64,000 nt of DNA, from assembly GCA_004347685.1 (NCBI GenBank), contig SLTJ01000016.1, positions 1 through 64,000 of the forward strand. The letters are read 5' to 3'. Shown here in pieces: positions 16,662 to 25,477 of the stretch (its first letter is position 1; the number at the start of each line of letters is the position of its first letter). Both the position numbers and the translations under genes were made by a program. Source of the DNA: Clostridia bacterium (GTDB taxonomy: Bacteria > Bacillota > DSM-521 > Neomoorellales > SLTJ01). Under the pieces are notes generated by a model. The model had not been told where the DNA came from, did not search any database, and saw nothing but the letters and a program-made list of their open reading frames with translations.

Positions 16662-17097
16662 GGCGTATTTCATTGATACCAACATAATCATGTATGCCAG
16701 GGGAAAAGAGCATCCTTACAGGGAATCATGCTCCCTAATTCTCCTAAAAATTGCCGATGGCTCCTTTCAAGATGTTTATGGTACCCCGGTGGTGGATACC
16801 GAGGTTTTCCAGGAAATACTTTATCGTTACGGCATGGAACAAAGATGGACAGTAGCGCTCTCAGTTTGCCGCGACCTGATGGCTATCGGGGTAGAACTCC
16901 TGCCGGTGGGTATGAAGGAAATAGAGGCGCTTCTGGACATAACCGAGAAGTATGCCGGCCAGCGGATCAGCCCCCGCGATCTCGTCCATGCCGCGGTCAT
17001 GGCAGCTAACGGGATAGGCAATATCATCACTGCTGATACCCATTTCGATCTGATCGGGGAAATAAGGCGCATTGACCCCGGGGAAGTGACGTGGTAA
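16654..17097 (+). CDS. PIN-domain ribonuclease toxin (VapC-like)
   Basis: A 147-aa PIN-domain protein. The acidic residues expected for the metal site are visible as Asp in FIDTNIIMYA, Glu in VDTEVFQEILYRY, Asp in SPRDLVHAAVM and Asp in ITADTHFD. VapC toxins cleave tRNA or rRNA when freed from their antitoxin. It is translated from an ATG overlapping the antitoxin gene. The downstream gene is convergent, so the unit contains just these two genes. Confidence 0.85.
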   Translation: MAEAYFIDTNIIMYARGKEHPYRESCSLILLKIADGSFQDVYGTPVVDTEVFQEILYRYGMEQRWTVALSVCRDLMAIGVELLPVGMKEIEALLDITEKYAGQRISPRDLVHAAVMAANGIGNIITADTHFDLIGEIRRIDPGEVTW

Positions 17098-17172
17098 GTA
17101 TTACTTTCTTAAACGCGGGTCTCAGGTAAGAAGCCCACACCGTCTAAGCGGTAGGAGTATGAGGATAGAAAT

Positions 17173-17200
17173 GGAGGGGGCCGGCATCCCGACCCCCTCT
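17173..17200 (-). terminator. Possible terminator of the cytochrome gene
   Basis: GGAGGGGG (17173-17180) pairs with the CCCCCTC stretch (17193-17199). It lies just after the minus-strand stop of the cytochrome gene. The tail on the minus strand (catttctatcc) is only weakly T-rich. Confidence 0.45.
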
Positions 17201-17226
17201 GACTTACCTTGGTACCCACAACAGGC

Positions 17227-19326
17227 CTATTTCAGCAGTTCTTCCGCCTTGGCCAGGTCGGCCTCAAGTTGGGCAAAGGCTGCCTCCACGTATTTCATGT
17301 TGTGGATGCCCTTGCTGCCGTCGTTCTCGAAGATCTCGACGTTCTTGAAGGCTGCCGTCACGTACGGCTCGGCTCCTTTTACTTTGGTGCTGTTAGGATC
17401 TGCCTTCTTCAGATCGTCGAACTTCTTCTGGACAGCTTCCTGGCGAGCCTTCAGAGGCTCGAACTCCTCTTCGTTCTTCGCCTGGATGGCCCGCCACGCG
17501 GCTTCACCCTGCTTGACGGCCTCGGTTAATGCCGGGTCTACCTTGCCGGTTTCTTCATTAATATCCGAGGCCGGCCCGAACTCGGTGTGGCAGTTGCCGC
17601 AGGCGTTGTAGGTAGTGGTAGCTCCGTGGCTGGTGATAGGCACCACGCCGGGCTTAAAGGTGTGGTTGCCCTCGAGCATATGGCAGCTCACGCAGTCAGC
17701 CTGCTTGGCTGCACCAACGTAAGCCTTGGAGCCGTCGGGCTTGTAAATGGGCCCGCCTTTGACCATAACGGTGCCGGACGGATGGTGATCCGGCGCATCG
17801 TGGCACTGCATACACGTGGTCAGCGGGTCCTCCCGTAACTGGAATTCCTTACCGGTATTGCTGTGCGGGTCGTGGCAGACCACGCAGGTGATGCCGTTAC
17901 GGTCTTCCTTGAGGGCACCCTTCATGAAGTCGTCATAGGTCGGCGGCGTTTCGCCCTTCTTTTGGGCGACAATATAGGTGGCGGAATGGCACCCCAGACA
18001 GCGGTCGCTGTAGTGGTAGCCGGGAGCGTTTACCGCGTCAATCTCGTGGGCAAAGAGCCCCAGGTGACCGCCGGTATTCTCCTCGCCTTCCGGCACCCAC
18101 ATTTTCTTCATGGCTCCGGTCTGACGGTCGTCGCCGTGGCAGGAGGAGCACATGTCCACGCTGGTGCTCACCTTGGGCTTAACCTGCATGGGGTTCTTCA
18201 CATGCTCGGCTCCTGGTCCGTGGCAGGATTCGCAGGTGATGCCGTTCTCGGCCCAGTTGCCGGTCTCTTTGTTAAATCCGGCCGTGTGGCATCCGGCGCA
18301 GGTGTACTCCCGGGGATCGGCCTTGACCCACTGCCGCTTCTCGTTGTCCCAGGTGGCCGGCAGGTACATGAGCTTGCCGTCAATCTCTCCCACGTACCGC
18401 TGGCCGCCCTCCAAGCCATTGCCCACTATGTAGCGGACGTCTTCCCATTTGAAGTACTTGTTGGTGGAGAAATCGCCCAGGACGATGGCGCCGGGGGAGT
18501 CGGGATCCTGCAGCATCTTGCTGTGGCGGGTCTGCTGCCAGGAATCGTAAGCGTCTGGATGACACCCTTTGCAGGTGGTGGAGCCTACATAGCCCGGCAG
18601 GGCCAGGTCCTTATTCAGGCCGAGCGTTTTACCACCTGCAGCCGGCGTAGCCGGAGCCGCGGCACTCCCGCTTCCTGCAGCCGGGGCGCCCTTACCGGCA
18701 CCCATGGTGATCCCTTTGGCCCGGTCATAGTCTACCCACAGGCCCAGGGATTCGGCCACAAAGCGGACCGGGACGAAGACTTTACCGCCCACCAGAGTGA
18801 CGCCCACGGTTACCTTGGCTTCCTGTCCGTTGACGCTGGCGGCCTTGGTCTTGGCTGACATGGTTACCTTACTGTTGCCGAGGGCGATAGTTACTTCCTT
18901 GGCCTTGTTGTCCCACGAGGTCGAGCCGCCGATCAAGGACGCCAGGGCCCTGCCCTCTATCAGGGTGTTGCCGTTTACGGTGACACTGGCCAGCTTGGCC
19001 GTCTTATTGCCGCAGGTGACACTGATCTCTTTGTTGGCCGGAGCACTCGCGGCAGGTTTGGCGGCCGGCTGGCTGGCCTTGGCCGGCGCTGACTCCTTGG
19101 ACGCTGCTGGGGCCTGCTCTTTGGCCGGGGCGGCCGGTTCCTTGGTTGGGGCTGCTGCCGGCTCCTTGCCCGGGGCGGCCGTGGGGTTTGGCACGCCATG
19201 GCATGAAGCACAGTTACTGCCAAAGGTGGGCTTGGCCGCCACTTGGCTGCCGTCCAGGGCTACTGCGGCTAGCGCCACCATGGCGAGGACCCCGATCAGG
19301 ACTGCGGCTACTAACGATTTGCGCAA
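17227..19326 (-). CDS. Decaheme c-type cytochrome with N-terminal stalk-like domain
   Basis: A 699-aa secreted protein. A signal peptide (LVAAVLIGVLAMVALAAVAL) is followed by one CXXCH (CASCH), then an Ala/Pro/Lys-rich linker. A copper-amine-oxidase-N-like stalk domain comes next (EGRALASLIGG, VFVPVRFVAESLGLWVDY; about residues 120-220). Nine more CXXCH motifs follow between about 265 and 590 (CKGCH, CAGCH, CESCH, CSSCH, CLGCH, CVVCH, CMQCH, CVSCH, CGNCH), ten in all. The C-terminus (about 610-699) is helical and charged. This suggests an extracytoplasmic electron-transfer protein, perhaps wall-associated through the stalk domain. The TTG start follows AAAGGAGGG. A second in-frame ATG at 19374 also has AAAGGAGGT upstream. 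Confidence 0.85.
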   Translation of the reverse strand: MRKSLVAAVLIGVLAMVALAAVALDGSQVAAKPTFGSNCASCHGVPNPTAAPGKEPAAAPTKEPAAPAKEQAPAASKESAPAKASQPAAKPAASAPANKEISVTCGNKTAKLASVTVNGNTLIEGRALASLIGGSTSWDNKAKEVTIALGNSKVTMSAKTKAASVNGQEAKVTVGVTLVGGKVFVPVRFVAESLGLWVDYDRAKGITMGAGKGAPAAGSGSAAAPATPAAGGKTLGLNKDLALPGYVGSTTCKGCHPDAYDSWQQTRHSKMLQDPDSPGAIVLGDFSTNKYFKWEDVRYIVGNGLEGGQRYVGEIDGKLMYLPATWDNEKRQWVKADPREYTCAGCHTAGFNKETGNWAENGITCESCHGPGAEHVKNPMQVKPKVSTSVDMCSSCHGDDRQTGAMKKMWVPEGEENTGGHLGLFAHEIDAVNAPGYHYSDRCLGCHSATYIVAQKKGETPPTYDDFMKGALKEDRNGITCVVCHDPHSNTGKEFQLREDPLTTCMQCHDAPDHHPSGTVMVKGGPIYKPDGSKAYVGAAKQADCVSCHMLEGNHTFKPGVVPITSHGATTTYNACGNCHTEFGPASDINEETGKVDPALTEAVKQGEAAWRAIQAKNEEEFEPLKARQEAVQKKFDDLKKADPNSTKVKGAEPYVTAAFKNVEIFENDGSKGIHNMKYVEAAFAQLEADLAKAEELLK

Positions 19327-19386
19327 TGGTTTTCCCTCCTTTAAGAATGAATAAAGGTCGCTGCCCTTACACATTTTATATTTCAC

Positions 19387-19800
19387 CTCCTTTCGCCAAC
19401 ATTTGGCAGGTCAGGAGCAGGTCGAGTTCAGGTTCCAGGCTGCGGATCCTCCTACCTTCCGGGCTGGTGCTTGTCTGGTTGCTGATCATAGTTATCAATA
19501 TTCGTCTTGTGAGAACTTGATCTTAACGGCCTGCATTGCCTGACGTCTATATATTTAAACGCTGCCGGCCATTTTCCTGCCTCCGGCTAGTACTTTTTAC
19601 CCAGTTTTTATTGGTCGGGGTGAAATTGTTGAAAGGAATTTGGCCTTCCTTAGCGAATTGATAAAAGCGATTGTGATGACGTGGCTGCGATTTGGGTACT
19701 CCGAGGGGTACCCTGATGGCTGCGTTGGCAAGCTTGGCGCGGGTATCAGGTGTATGGCTGATCGGTAAGGTTTCAGTAATGTTATTGAAGGGATTTTTTG
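19387..19800. other. Intergenic region without a recognised gene
   Basis: This 414-nt stretch lies between the divergent cytochrome and rnhB genes and must hold both promoters. No clear coding frame was found. A minus-strand frame (19547-19813) and short plus-strand frames have no ribosome binding site or family resemblance. Base composition is visibly more AT-rich than the flanks. Confidence 0.5.
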
Positions 19801-20412
19801 ATGGCCCTCTCATATGATCTTGAGGAGGCCCTCTGGCGCCGGGGTATGCGCCTGGTGGCCGGGGTGGATGAGGTTGGCCGCGGACCCCTGGCTGGGCCGG
19901 TGGTGGCGGCCGCCGTGGTTTTTGCCGGCCCTGTTTTCCTGCCTGGCCTCAATGACAGCAAGAGGGTGAGTCCGGGACGGCGGGTGTGGCTGGCCGGGGA
20001 AATCAAGGCCCGGGCCCTGGGCTGGGCGGTGGCGGCAGCCTCGCACCGGGAGATTGACCGGCTTAACATCCTCCAGGCTACCTACCTGGCCATGCGCCGG
20101 GCCCTGCGGCGGTTGCAGTTACAGGTAGAATACGTACTGGTGGATGGATTTGCCATTCACGGCCTGGGTGTGCCGCAGGAAGGCGTGGTGGGCGGGGATG
20201 CGCTGAGCCCTTCCATTGCCGCGGCCTCGGTGCTGGCCAAAGTCACCCGGGATCACCTGATGGAAAGGCTGGACCGGTTTTATCCGGTATACGGGTTTGC
20301 CCGCAATAAGGGTTATCCGACGCCTGGGCACCTGGAGGCCCTGGCGCGGTACGGGCCGTGCCGCCTGCACCGGTGTTCCTTTGCGCCCGTGCGAGCAGTC
20401 ATTGGTCTGTAA
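19801..20412 (+). CDS. rnhB: Ribonuclease HII
   Basis: Cleaves the RNA strand of RNA-DNA hybrids and excises misincorporated ribonucleotides. The 203-aa protein shows the family-defining VAGVDEVGRGPLAGPVVAAAV (Asp-Glu metal site, about residues 20-38), the catalytic Asp in VLVDGFAIHG, and SIAAASVLAKVTRD. The start is ATG at 19801 with GAAGGG upstream; a TTG immediately before it is the alternative. In many Firmicutes rnhB is close to yraN. Here the nuo operon lies between them. Confidence 0.95.
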   Translation: MALSYDLEEALWRRGMRLVAGVDEVGRGPLAGPVVAAAVVFAGPVFLPGLNDSKRVSPGRRVWLAGEIKARALGWAVAAASHREIDRLNILQATYLAMRRALRRLQLQVEYVLVDGFAIHGLGVPQEGVVGGDALSPSIAAASVLAKVTRDHLMERLDRFYPVYGFARNKGYPTPGHLEALARYGPCRLHRCSFAPVRAVIGL

Positions 20413-20429
20413 CGCGTGACAATGGCAGC

Positions 20430-20488
20430 GAGGTGGAGGCGAATTCCAACCTCTAACCTCCAAACCCCAACTTCTGCTCTTAAGGAGG
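20430..20488 (+). repeat. Hairpin plus heptad element, copy 4
   Basis: GAGGTGGA (20430-20437) pairs with TCCAACCTC (20445-20453) with one bulge. Five 7-nt units follow (20446-20480: CCAACCT, CTAACCT, CCAAACC, CCAACTT, CTGCTCT), then TAAGGAGG. Unlike other copies, this Shine-Dalgarno-like sequence is about 70 nt upstream of the next clear start (20558). A GTG at 20491 opens a short overlapping frame that may be a leader. Confidence 0.6.
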
Positions 20489-20557
20489 TGGTGCGCGGGA
20501 AGGTTCAGGTGATGGTCCCTTGGTTGCCGCAAGAAGTTAGGCGAGGGGAGAGGTGCA

Positions 20558-22453
20558 ATGGGGGAGGTTGTTTTCAACAGTTGGCGCAAGGACGCGGTAC
20601 CGCTTGAATTCGGCACTCAGACCAGGGAAGAAATCAAAGCCCTGGTTGGCTGGGGCGGACTAGCTCTTATGGATTCCGGAGTCAACGTGGTGGAGCTTTT
20701 GCGGGCTTACCTGGTGACCATCCAGGAAGAATCCTGCGGTCGCTGTATTCCCTGCCGGGTTGGCTCCAAGGTTGTCCTGGATACTCTCACCCGTATCTGC
20801 CGGGGGGAGGGCCAGGCCGAGGATCTGGATTTGCTCGAGCGGGTAGCTGTCCTGGCCAGGGACGGATCGTTGTGTGAAATAGGGCGGTCTTTCCCCATCC
20901 CGTTATTGGATGCCCTGGCGAAGCAGAGGGAAAGCTTTGTCAGGCTCATTGAAGGAAAGTCGGCTGTAACCCGGAACGGCTACCGGTACCACAAGATTGT
21001 CACTGCGCCGTGCCTGAACGGCTGTCCGGCCCATATCAATATCCCCAGGTATATAGAGAAAGTCCATGAGGGCGACTTTGAGGCGGCGCTGGCCACGATA
21101 CGTGAGTGGACCGTCCTGGCGGGGGTTCTGGGGCGAGTGTGCGTCAATCCTTGTGAAAATAATTGCAGACGCAATTCCCTAGACGAGCCGGTGGCCATCA
21201 GGTGTCTGAAACGGTTTGTGTCCGACTACGAGCTGGACAAGAGGAAAAAGCCGGTGTTAAGCCACCAGAAACCTTCCGGGCTGGAGGTGGCCGTTATCGG
21301 CGCGGGTCCGGCCGGCCTCAACGCGGCCTACCAGTTGGCCCGCCGCGGCTATAGGGTAACCATCTTCGAGGCCCTGCCGGTGGCCGGAGGCATGCTGGCG
21401 GTAGGTATTCCGAGCTACCGCCTGCCGCGGGATATTCTGGCGCTGGAGATAAGGTTAATCGAGGATATGGGCGTGGAGATCAGGCTCAATACCCGGGTGG
21501 GGAAAGACATCAGCTTCAGTGAGCTGACCAGTAAGTACAAGGCGGTCTTTGTCGCGCCCGGCCTGCATGAGAGCAGCGAGATGGGGGTGGCGGGCGAGAA
21601 AGAAGGATATGCCGGCTTCATCCCGGGCGTACAGTTCCTGCGGCAGGCCAACCTGGGCCGGCCCACGGGCATGGGGCGCCGGGTGGCCGTGGTCGGCGGC
21701 GGTAATGTGGCCATGGACTGCGCCCGCGTGGCCTGGCGGCTGGGGGCAGAGGAGGTATACCTTATCTACCGGCGGTCGCGGGCCGAGATGCCAGCCAACG
21801 CGGTGGAGGTGGATGAAGCCGAGAGGGAAGGTATCCAGTACCATTTCCTGGCCAACCCCACCCGCATGCTGGCTGAGGACGGTAGGGTCACGGGGGTGGA
21901 ATGCATCCGCATGGAGCTGGGCGAACCGGACGCCAGCGGCCGCCGGAGCCCGGTGCCGGTAGCGGGGTCGGAGTTTGTCATGGAGGTGGACACCCTGATC
22001 CCAGCCATCGGGCAGGTGGCTGATCTGGGCTTCCTGGAGGGGGTGCAGACCACTAGACGCAACACCATCCAGGTGGACCCCCTCACCCTCCAGACGAATA
22101 TCCCCGGTGTCTTTGCCGGTGGGGACGCGGTGCACGGGGCGCGGACGGTTATTGAGGCTATTGCCACGGGCAACCGGGCCGCCATCTCCATTGACCAGTA
22201 CCTGCGGGAGGGTAAGGTGACCTCTACTGAAGCCGATGCCTCCCAGGCCCTGCTTGATGCCCTGGGCGTTTTTGAGCCGGGCGAGCAGACCGGCCTGGTG
22301 GGGGGCTGGCACCGCTACGAGGAAGTATGCCGTCCGGTGGAGGAAAGGTGCGGCAGTTTCTGTGAAGTGGACTTGGGCTTTACTAATCAGGTGGCGGTAA
22401 AGGAAGCCGACCGCTGCCTGCGCTGCTACCGCGTGGCCTTGGTAGTCACGTAG
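20558..22453 (+). CDS. NuoF C-terminal cluster domain fused to a GltD-like FAD/NAD(P) oxidoreductase
   Basis: A 631-aa fusion. Residues about 1-120 correspond only to the C-terminal 4Fe-4S part of NuoF, with ligands C60, C63, C66 and C106 (CGRCIPC). The NADH/FMN and SLBB domains are missing. Residues about 140-215 form the cysteine-rich GltD-type domain (LNGCPAHINIPRYI, CVNPCENNCRR). After that come an FAD dinucleotide fold (VIGAGPAGLNAAYQLARRG) and an NAD(P) fold (VVGGGNVAMDCARVAW), as in glutamate synthase small subunit and NfnB-like proteins. It is the first gene before nuoA, so it is likely an alternative electron-entry subunit, perhaps using NADPH. The electron donor is inferred, not shown. 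Confidence 0.8.
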   Translation: MGEVVFNSWRKDAVPLEFGTQTREEIKALVGWGGLALMDSGVNVVELLRAYLVTIQEESCGRCIPCRVGSKVVLDTLTRICRGEGQAEDLDLLERVAVLARDGSLCEIGRSFPIPLLDALAKQRESFVRLIEGKSAVTRNGYRYHKIVTAPCLNGCPAHINIPRYIEKVHEGDFEAALATIREWTVLAGVLGRVCVNPCENNCRRNSLDEPVAIRCLKRFVSDYELDKRKKPVLSHQKPSGLEVAVIGAGPAGLNAAYQLARRGYRVTIFEALPVAGGMLAVGIPSYRLPRDILALEIRLIEDMGVEIRLNTRVGKDISFSELTSKYKAVFVAPGLHESSEMGVAGEKEGYAGFIPGVQFLRQANLGRPTGMGRRVAVVGGGNVAMDCARVAWRLGAEEVYLIYRRSRAEMPANAVEVDEAEREGIQYHFLANPTRMLAEDGRVTGVECIRMELGEPDASGRRSPVPVAGSEFVMEVDTLIPAIGQVADLGFLEGVQTTRRNTIQVDPLTLQTNIPGVFAGGDAVHGARTVIEAIATGNRAAISIDQYLREGKVTSTEADASQALLDALGVFEPGEQTGLVGGWHRYEEVCRPVEERCGSFCEVDLGFTNQVAVKEADRCLRCYRVALVVT

Positions 22454-22462
22454 GGAGGTGAG

Positions 22463-22825
22463 ATGGTGTTCGGCGAATACTTTGATGTGGCCTTTTTCTT
22501 TGTGGCCGGCGTGGTGTTGGTATTGTTGATCTACCTTTTGAACTGGTTCTTCGCTCCCCGCACCAGGCATACCGAGAGGCGGGATACGTCCTACGAGTGC
22601 GGCGACGAACCGGTGGGCAGCGGGTTCGTCAACTATGACATCCGCTTTTACCCCTTTGCCCTGCTCTTTGTTCTCTTTGACGTGGAGGCCATTTTCCTTT
22701 TTGCCTGGGTGGCGGCCTTCAAATCCTTGGGCCTTTTCGGCTTCGTTGAGGTAATGGTCTTTATCGGTGTTTTGGTAGCTGGTTTGCTTTATGCGTGGAA
22801 GAAAGGAGCCTTGCGATGGGTGTAG
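22463..22825 (+). CDS. nuoA: NADH-quinone oxidoreductase subunit A
   Basis: A small membrane subunit of complex I (120 aa, three predicted transmembrane helices). The conserved loop between helices 1 and 2 is visible as [20 protein letters not shown], followed by [14 protein letters not shown]. The ATG follows GGAGGTG. It overlaps nuoB by 10 nt. Confidence 0.93.
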   Translation: MVFGEYFDVAFFFVAGVVLVLLIYLLNWFFAPRTRHTERRDTSYECGDEPVGSGFVNYDIRFYPFALLFVLFDVEAIFLFAWVAAFKSLGLFGFVEVMVFIGVLVAGLLYAWKKGALRWV

Positions 22826-23400
22826 ATGACAGGTGGAAAGGCTATCACGAAACGGACCCCGGCCCCCTGGGCAACCTGCTTACCAAGGTGGCCGACCTGC
22901 CGGGCGGCCAGGTCCTGGTGGGCGCAGCCGACGCCTTGGTGGACTGGGGCCGCAAGTGCTCCATCTGGCCGCTGACCTTCGGCCTTGCCTGCTGTGCCAT
23001 CGAGATGATGTCCACCGGTGCTTCCCGCTATGACATTGACCGTTTTGGCTCCGGGGTCTTCCGCCCGTCGCCGCGCCACGCCGACGTGATGCTGGTGGCC
23101 GGGACCATCACCTACAAGATGGCCCCTCGCGTGCGGCGGCTGTATGAGCAGATGCCGGCGCCGAAGTGGGTGATCGCCTACGGCAACTGCGCCTGCAGCG
23201 GCGGTCCCTTCAACACCTACAGCGTGGTGCAGGGCATGGACGAGATCGCGCCTGTGGATGTATACATCCCCGGATGCCCGCCCCGGCCGGAAGCCCTGCT
23301 TTACGGCCTGATGAAGCTGCAGGACAAGATCATGGCGGAAAGCCTGACCAGGAAGGGGGTACCGGTGCTTGAACCTGTGCGAGATCGGCAGGGAGCTTGA
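22816..23400 (+). CDS. nuoB: NADH-quinone oxidoreductase subunit B
   Basis: A peripheral subunit carrying the N2 4Fe-4S cluster next to the quinone site. Ligand motifs are LACCAIEMM (tandem Cys), NCACSGG and [13 protein letters not shown] 22816 with AAAGGAG upstream gives 194 aa; a longer frame start at 22795 overlaps nuoA further and lacks conservation. The two preceding reading frames and nuoC are tightly overlapped, showing one operon. Confidence 0.95.
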   Translation: MGVDDRWKGYHETDPGPLGNLLTKVADLPGGQVLVGAADALVDWGRKCSIWPLTFGLACCAIEMMSTGASRYDIDRFGSGVFRPSPRHADVMLVAGTITYKMAPRVRRLYEQMPAPKWVIAYGNCACSGGPFNTYSVVQGMDEIAPVDVYIPGCPPRPEALLYGLMKLQDKIMAESLTRKGVPVLEPVRDRQGA

Positions 23401-23830
23401 AAGAAGGTATGACGGCTTGGTTCGGGTGGTCCAGGAGAACCCGGACCTGGTGGTGGAAGTGGCCAGGGAAAAATTGCTGGAGGTCTGCCGCTTCCTGAAG
23501 GATACCCCGGACTTCGAGTTTAACTTCCTGATCTTTATTACTGCCGTGGACCGGGTGGATTACCTGGAGGTGGTCTACTGCCTGCGCTCCATGAGCAATT
23601 TCCGCCAGATCATGCTCAAGGTGCAGGTGCCGGCCGACAATCCGGAGGTGCCTTCCCTTACCGGCATCTGGCCGGCGGCTGGCTTTGATGAGCGGGAAAC
23701 CTACGACCTGCTGGGAGTCAGGTTCTCCGGCCACCCGGATCTTACCCGCATTCTCCTGCCGGATGACTGGGAAGGACATCCGCTGCGGAAAAGTTACCCG
23801 GTGGATAAGCGCCCGGTCAGGACGTACTAG
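23369..23830 (+). CDS. nuoC: NADH-quinone oxidoreductase subunit C
   Basis: A 153-aa subunit C of the peripheral arm. The family signature is near the C-terminus as [31 protein letters not shown], together with PLRKSYPV. The start is TTG at 23369 with an AGGAAGGGGG stretch upstream, overlapping nuoB by 32 nt. It is separate from nuoD (not a nuoCD fusion). Confidence 0.93.
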   Translation: MNLCEIGRELERRYDGLVRVVQENPDLVVEVAREKLLEVCRFLKDTPDFEFNFLIFITAVDRVDYLEVVYCLRSMSNFRQIMLKVQVPADNPEVPSLTGIWPAAGFDERETYDLLGVRFSGHPDLTRILLPDDWEGHPLRKSYPVDKRPVRTY

Positions 23831-23843
23831 GGGGTGAGGGAAA

Positions 23844-25016
23844 ATGCAAACTACCCACGAAATGGTTGTCAACCTGGGGCCGCAGCACCCCAGCACCCAC
23901 GGGGTCATGAAGCTGGAGGTGGTCATGGACGGCGAGTATATCGTCGACTGCAAGCCGGTTATCGGGCAGTTGCACCGGGGGATGGAAAAAATGGCCGAAG
24001 GCATGCTTTATGGTCAGTTTATCCCCATCACCGACCGGCTGGACTACCTTTCCCCCGCCTGCAACAACCTCTCCTATTGCCTGGCCGTAGAGAAGTTGCT
24101 GGGCATTGAGGCGCCGGAACGGGGCAAGTACATCCGGGTGATCATCGCCGAAATGCAGCGCATCGCCAATCACCTGGTGGCCCTGGGGAGCTGGGGTCTG
24201 GATCTGGGTGCCTGGACCATCTTGCTCTATACCTTCCGCGATCGCGAGATGCTGCTGGACCTCTTTGAGATGTTCTGCGGCCAGCGTATGACCCTGAACT
24301 GCTTCCGGGTCGGGGGGACCACCTATGACCTGCCCGATGGCTTTGTCGAGAAGGCGCGGGAGTTTCTGGAGGTCATTCCTTCCCGTATTAATGACTACGA
24401 GGCCCTGTTGACGAAAAACCCCATCTGGATGACCCGTCTCCGGGACGTGGGGGTTGTCTCGGCTGAGGACGCCCTGGCCTACGGCCTTACCGGGCCGAAC
24501 CTCCGGGCCAGCGGGGTGAAGTGGGACCTGCGCAAGGTTTACCCGTATGAAGTCTATGACCGGATGCAATTCGATGTGCCGGTGGGCAGCCGCGGTGACT
24601 GTCTGGACCGCTACTATGTGCGCATCCAGGAGATGCGCCAGAGCTGCCGCATCGTCCAGCAGGCCCTGGATCAGCTCCCGCCGGGGGATATCATGGTGGA
24701 TATGCCGACCATTGCCCTGCCTAATAAGGAGGAATTCCCGAATAACTTCCCCGAGGTGGTGCGCCATTTCCACCTCCTGGTACAGGGGTATGCCCCGCCC
24801 GAGGGAGAAGTCTATCTGGGGTACGAGAACCCCAAGGGCGAGCTCGGCTTTTATCTGGTAAGCGACGGCTCCGGCTATCCGTACCGGCTGAAGATCAGGT
24901 CCCCGTCCTTCATCAACATGCAGATTTTCCCTAAAATCATGCGGGGAGCTATGCTGGCCGACGTGATCGCCATCCTGGCCAGCTTTGATCCGGTGCTGGG
25001 GGAAATTGATCGTTAA
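23844..25016 (+). CDS. nuoD: NADH-quinone oxidoreductase subunit D
   Basis: The 390-aa 49-kDa-type subunit that forms the quinone pocket with NuoB. Landmarks are LGPQHPSTHGVMKL at the N-terminus (His of the quinone site), GQLHRGMEKMAE, NNLSYCLAVEKLLGIEAPERG, EMQRIANHLVALGS and the terminal DPVLGEIDR, equivalent to the hydrogenase-like C-terminus. There is a clear ribosome binding site (GGGGGTGAGG) ahead of ATG 23844. Confidence 0.96.
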   Translation: MQTTHEMVVNLGPQHPSTHGVMKLEVVMDGEYIVDCKPVIGQLHRGMEKMAEGMLYGQFIPITDRLDYLSPACNNLSYCLAVEKLLGIEAPERGKYIRVIIAEMQRIANHLVALGSWGLDLGAWTILLYTFRDREMLLDLFEMFCGQRMTLNCFRVGGTTYDLPDGFVEKAREFLEVIPSRINDYEALLTKNPIWMTRLRDVGVVSAEDALAYGLTGPNLRASGVKWDLRKVYPYEVYDRMQFDVPVGSRGDCLDRYYVRIQEMRQSCRIVQQALDQLPPGDIMVDMPTIALPNKEEFPNNFPEVVRHFHLLVQGYAPPEGEVYLGYENPKGELGFYLVSDGSGYPYRLKIRSPSFINMQIFPKIMRGAMLADVIAILASFDPVLGEIDR

Positions 25017-25030
25017 AGGGGAAGAGGAAT

Positions 25031-25462
25031 ATGGCACTAGGTTTGCGTGATGTGGCTCTGGTGGTGGAATTGCTCCGGGGCCTGGGGGTTACCCTGAGGC
25101 ATTTGTTCAAGCCCACGGTTACCATCCATTACCCGACCGAGCGGCGGGAGGTTTACGAGCGTTACCGGGGACTGGTGCGGTGGGACAAGGAAAAGTGCGC
25201 CGCCTGCGCCCTGTGCGCCCGCTTTTGCCCGGTTAAGGCCATCACCATTCAAACTGATGACGGGGAAGACGGGAAGAAAACCGTGAAGTATTACCAGATA
25301 GATGCGGCCCACTGCATGTACTGCGGTTTATGCTCGGAAATCTGCCCGGTGGGAGCCCTCTCCCATTCGCCCTATCATGAGCTGGCGGCCTACAGGCGGG
25401 AAGATACCATTTATGCCCAGGAGCGCCTGAGCGGGGCGCCGCCGATTACCATGTACCGGTAA
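25031..25462 (+). CDS. nuoI: NADH-quinone oxidoreductase subunit I (2x 4Fe-4S)
   Basis: A 143-aa ferredoxin-like subunit with two 4Fe-4S motifs (CAACALCARFCP and CMYCGLCSEICP) carrying clusters N6a and N6b. It begins with an amphipathic segment and the HYPTERREVYERYRG stretch typical of NuoI. It is placed before nuoH, whereas the common order is H then I. As nuoG and nuoE are absent, N6a would have to receive electrons from another partner such as the GltD fusion or FdhA; this is inference. Confidence 0.94.
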   Translation: MALGLRDVALVVELLRGLGVTLRHLFKPTVTIHYPTERREVYERYRGLVRWDKEKCAACALCARFCPVKAITIQTDDGEDGKKTVKYYQIDAAHCMYCGLCSEICPVGALSHSPYHELAAYRREDTIYAQERLSGAPPITMYR

Positions 25463-25477
25463 GGAGGTGTTGACAAG

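Noticed and set aside
19547-19813. 88-codon minus-strand frame between the cytochrome and rnhB genes
   Set aside because: No ribosome binding site, no recognisable family, overlaps the rnhB start and has an odd composition.
20491-20607. Short GTG frame as a true gene
   Set aside because: It overlaps the NuoF/GltD start almost completely and has low-complexity composition; reported only as a possible leader.
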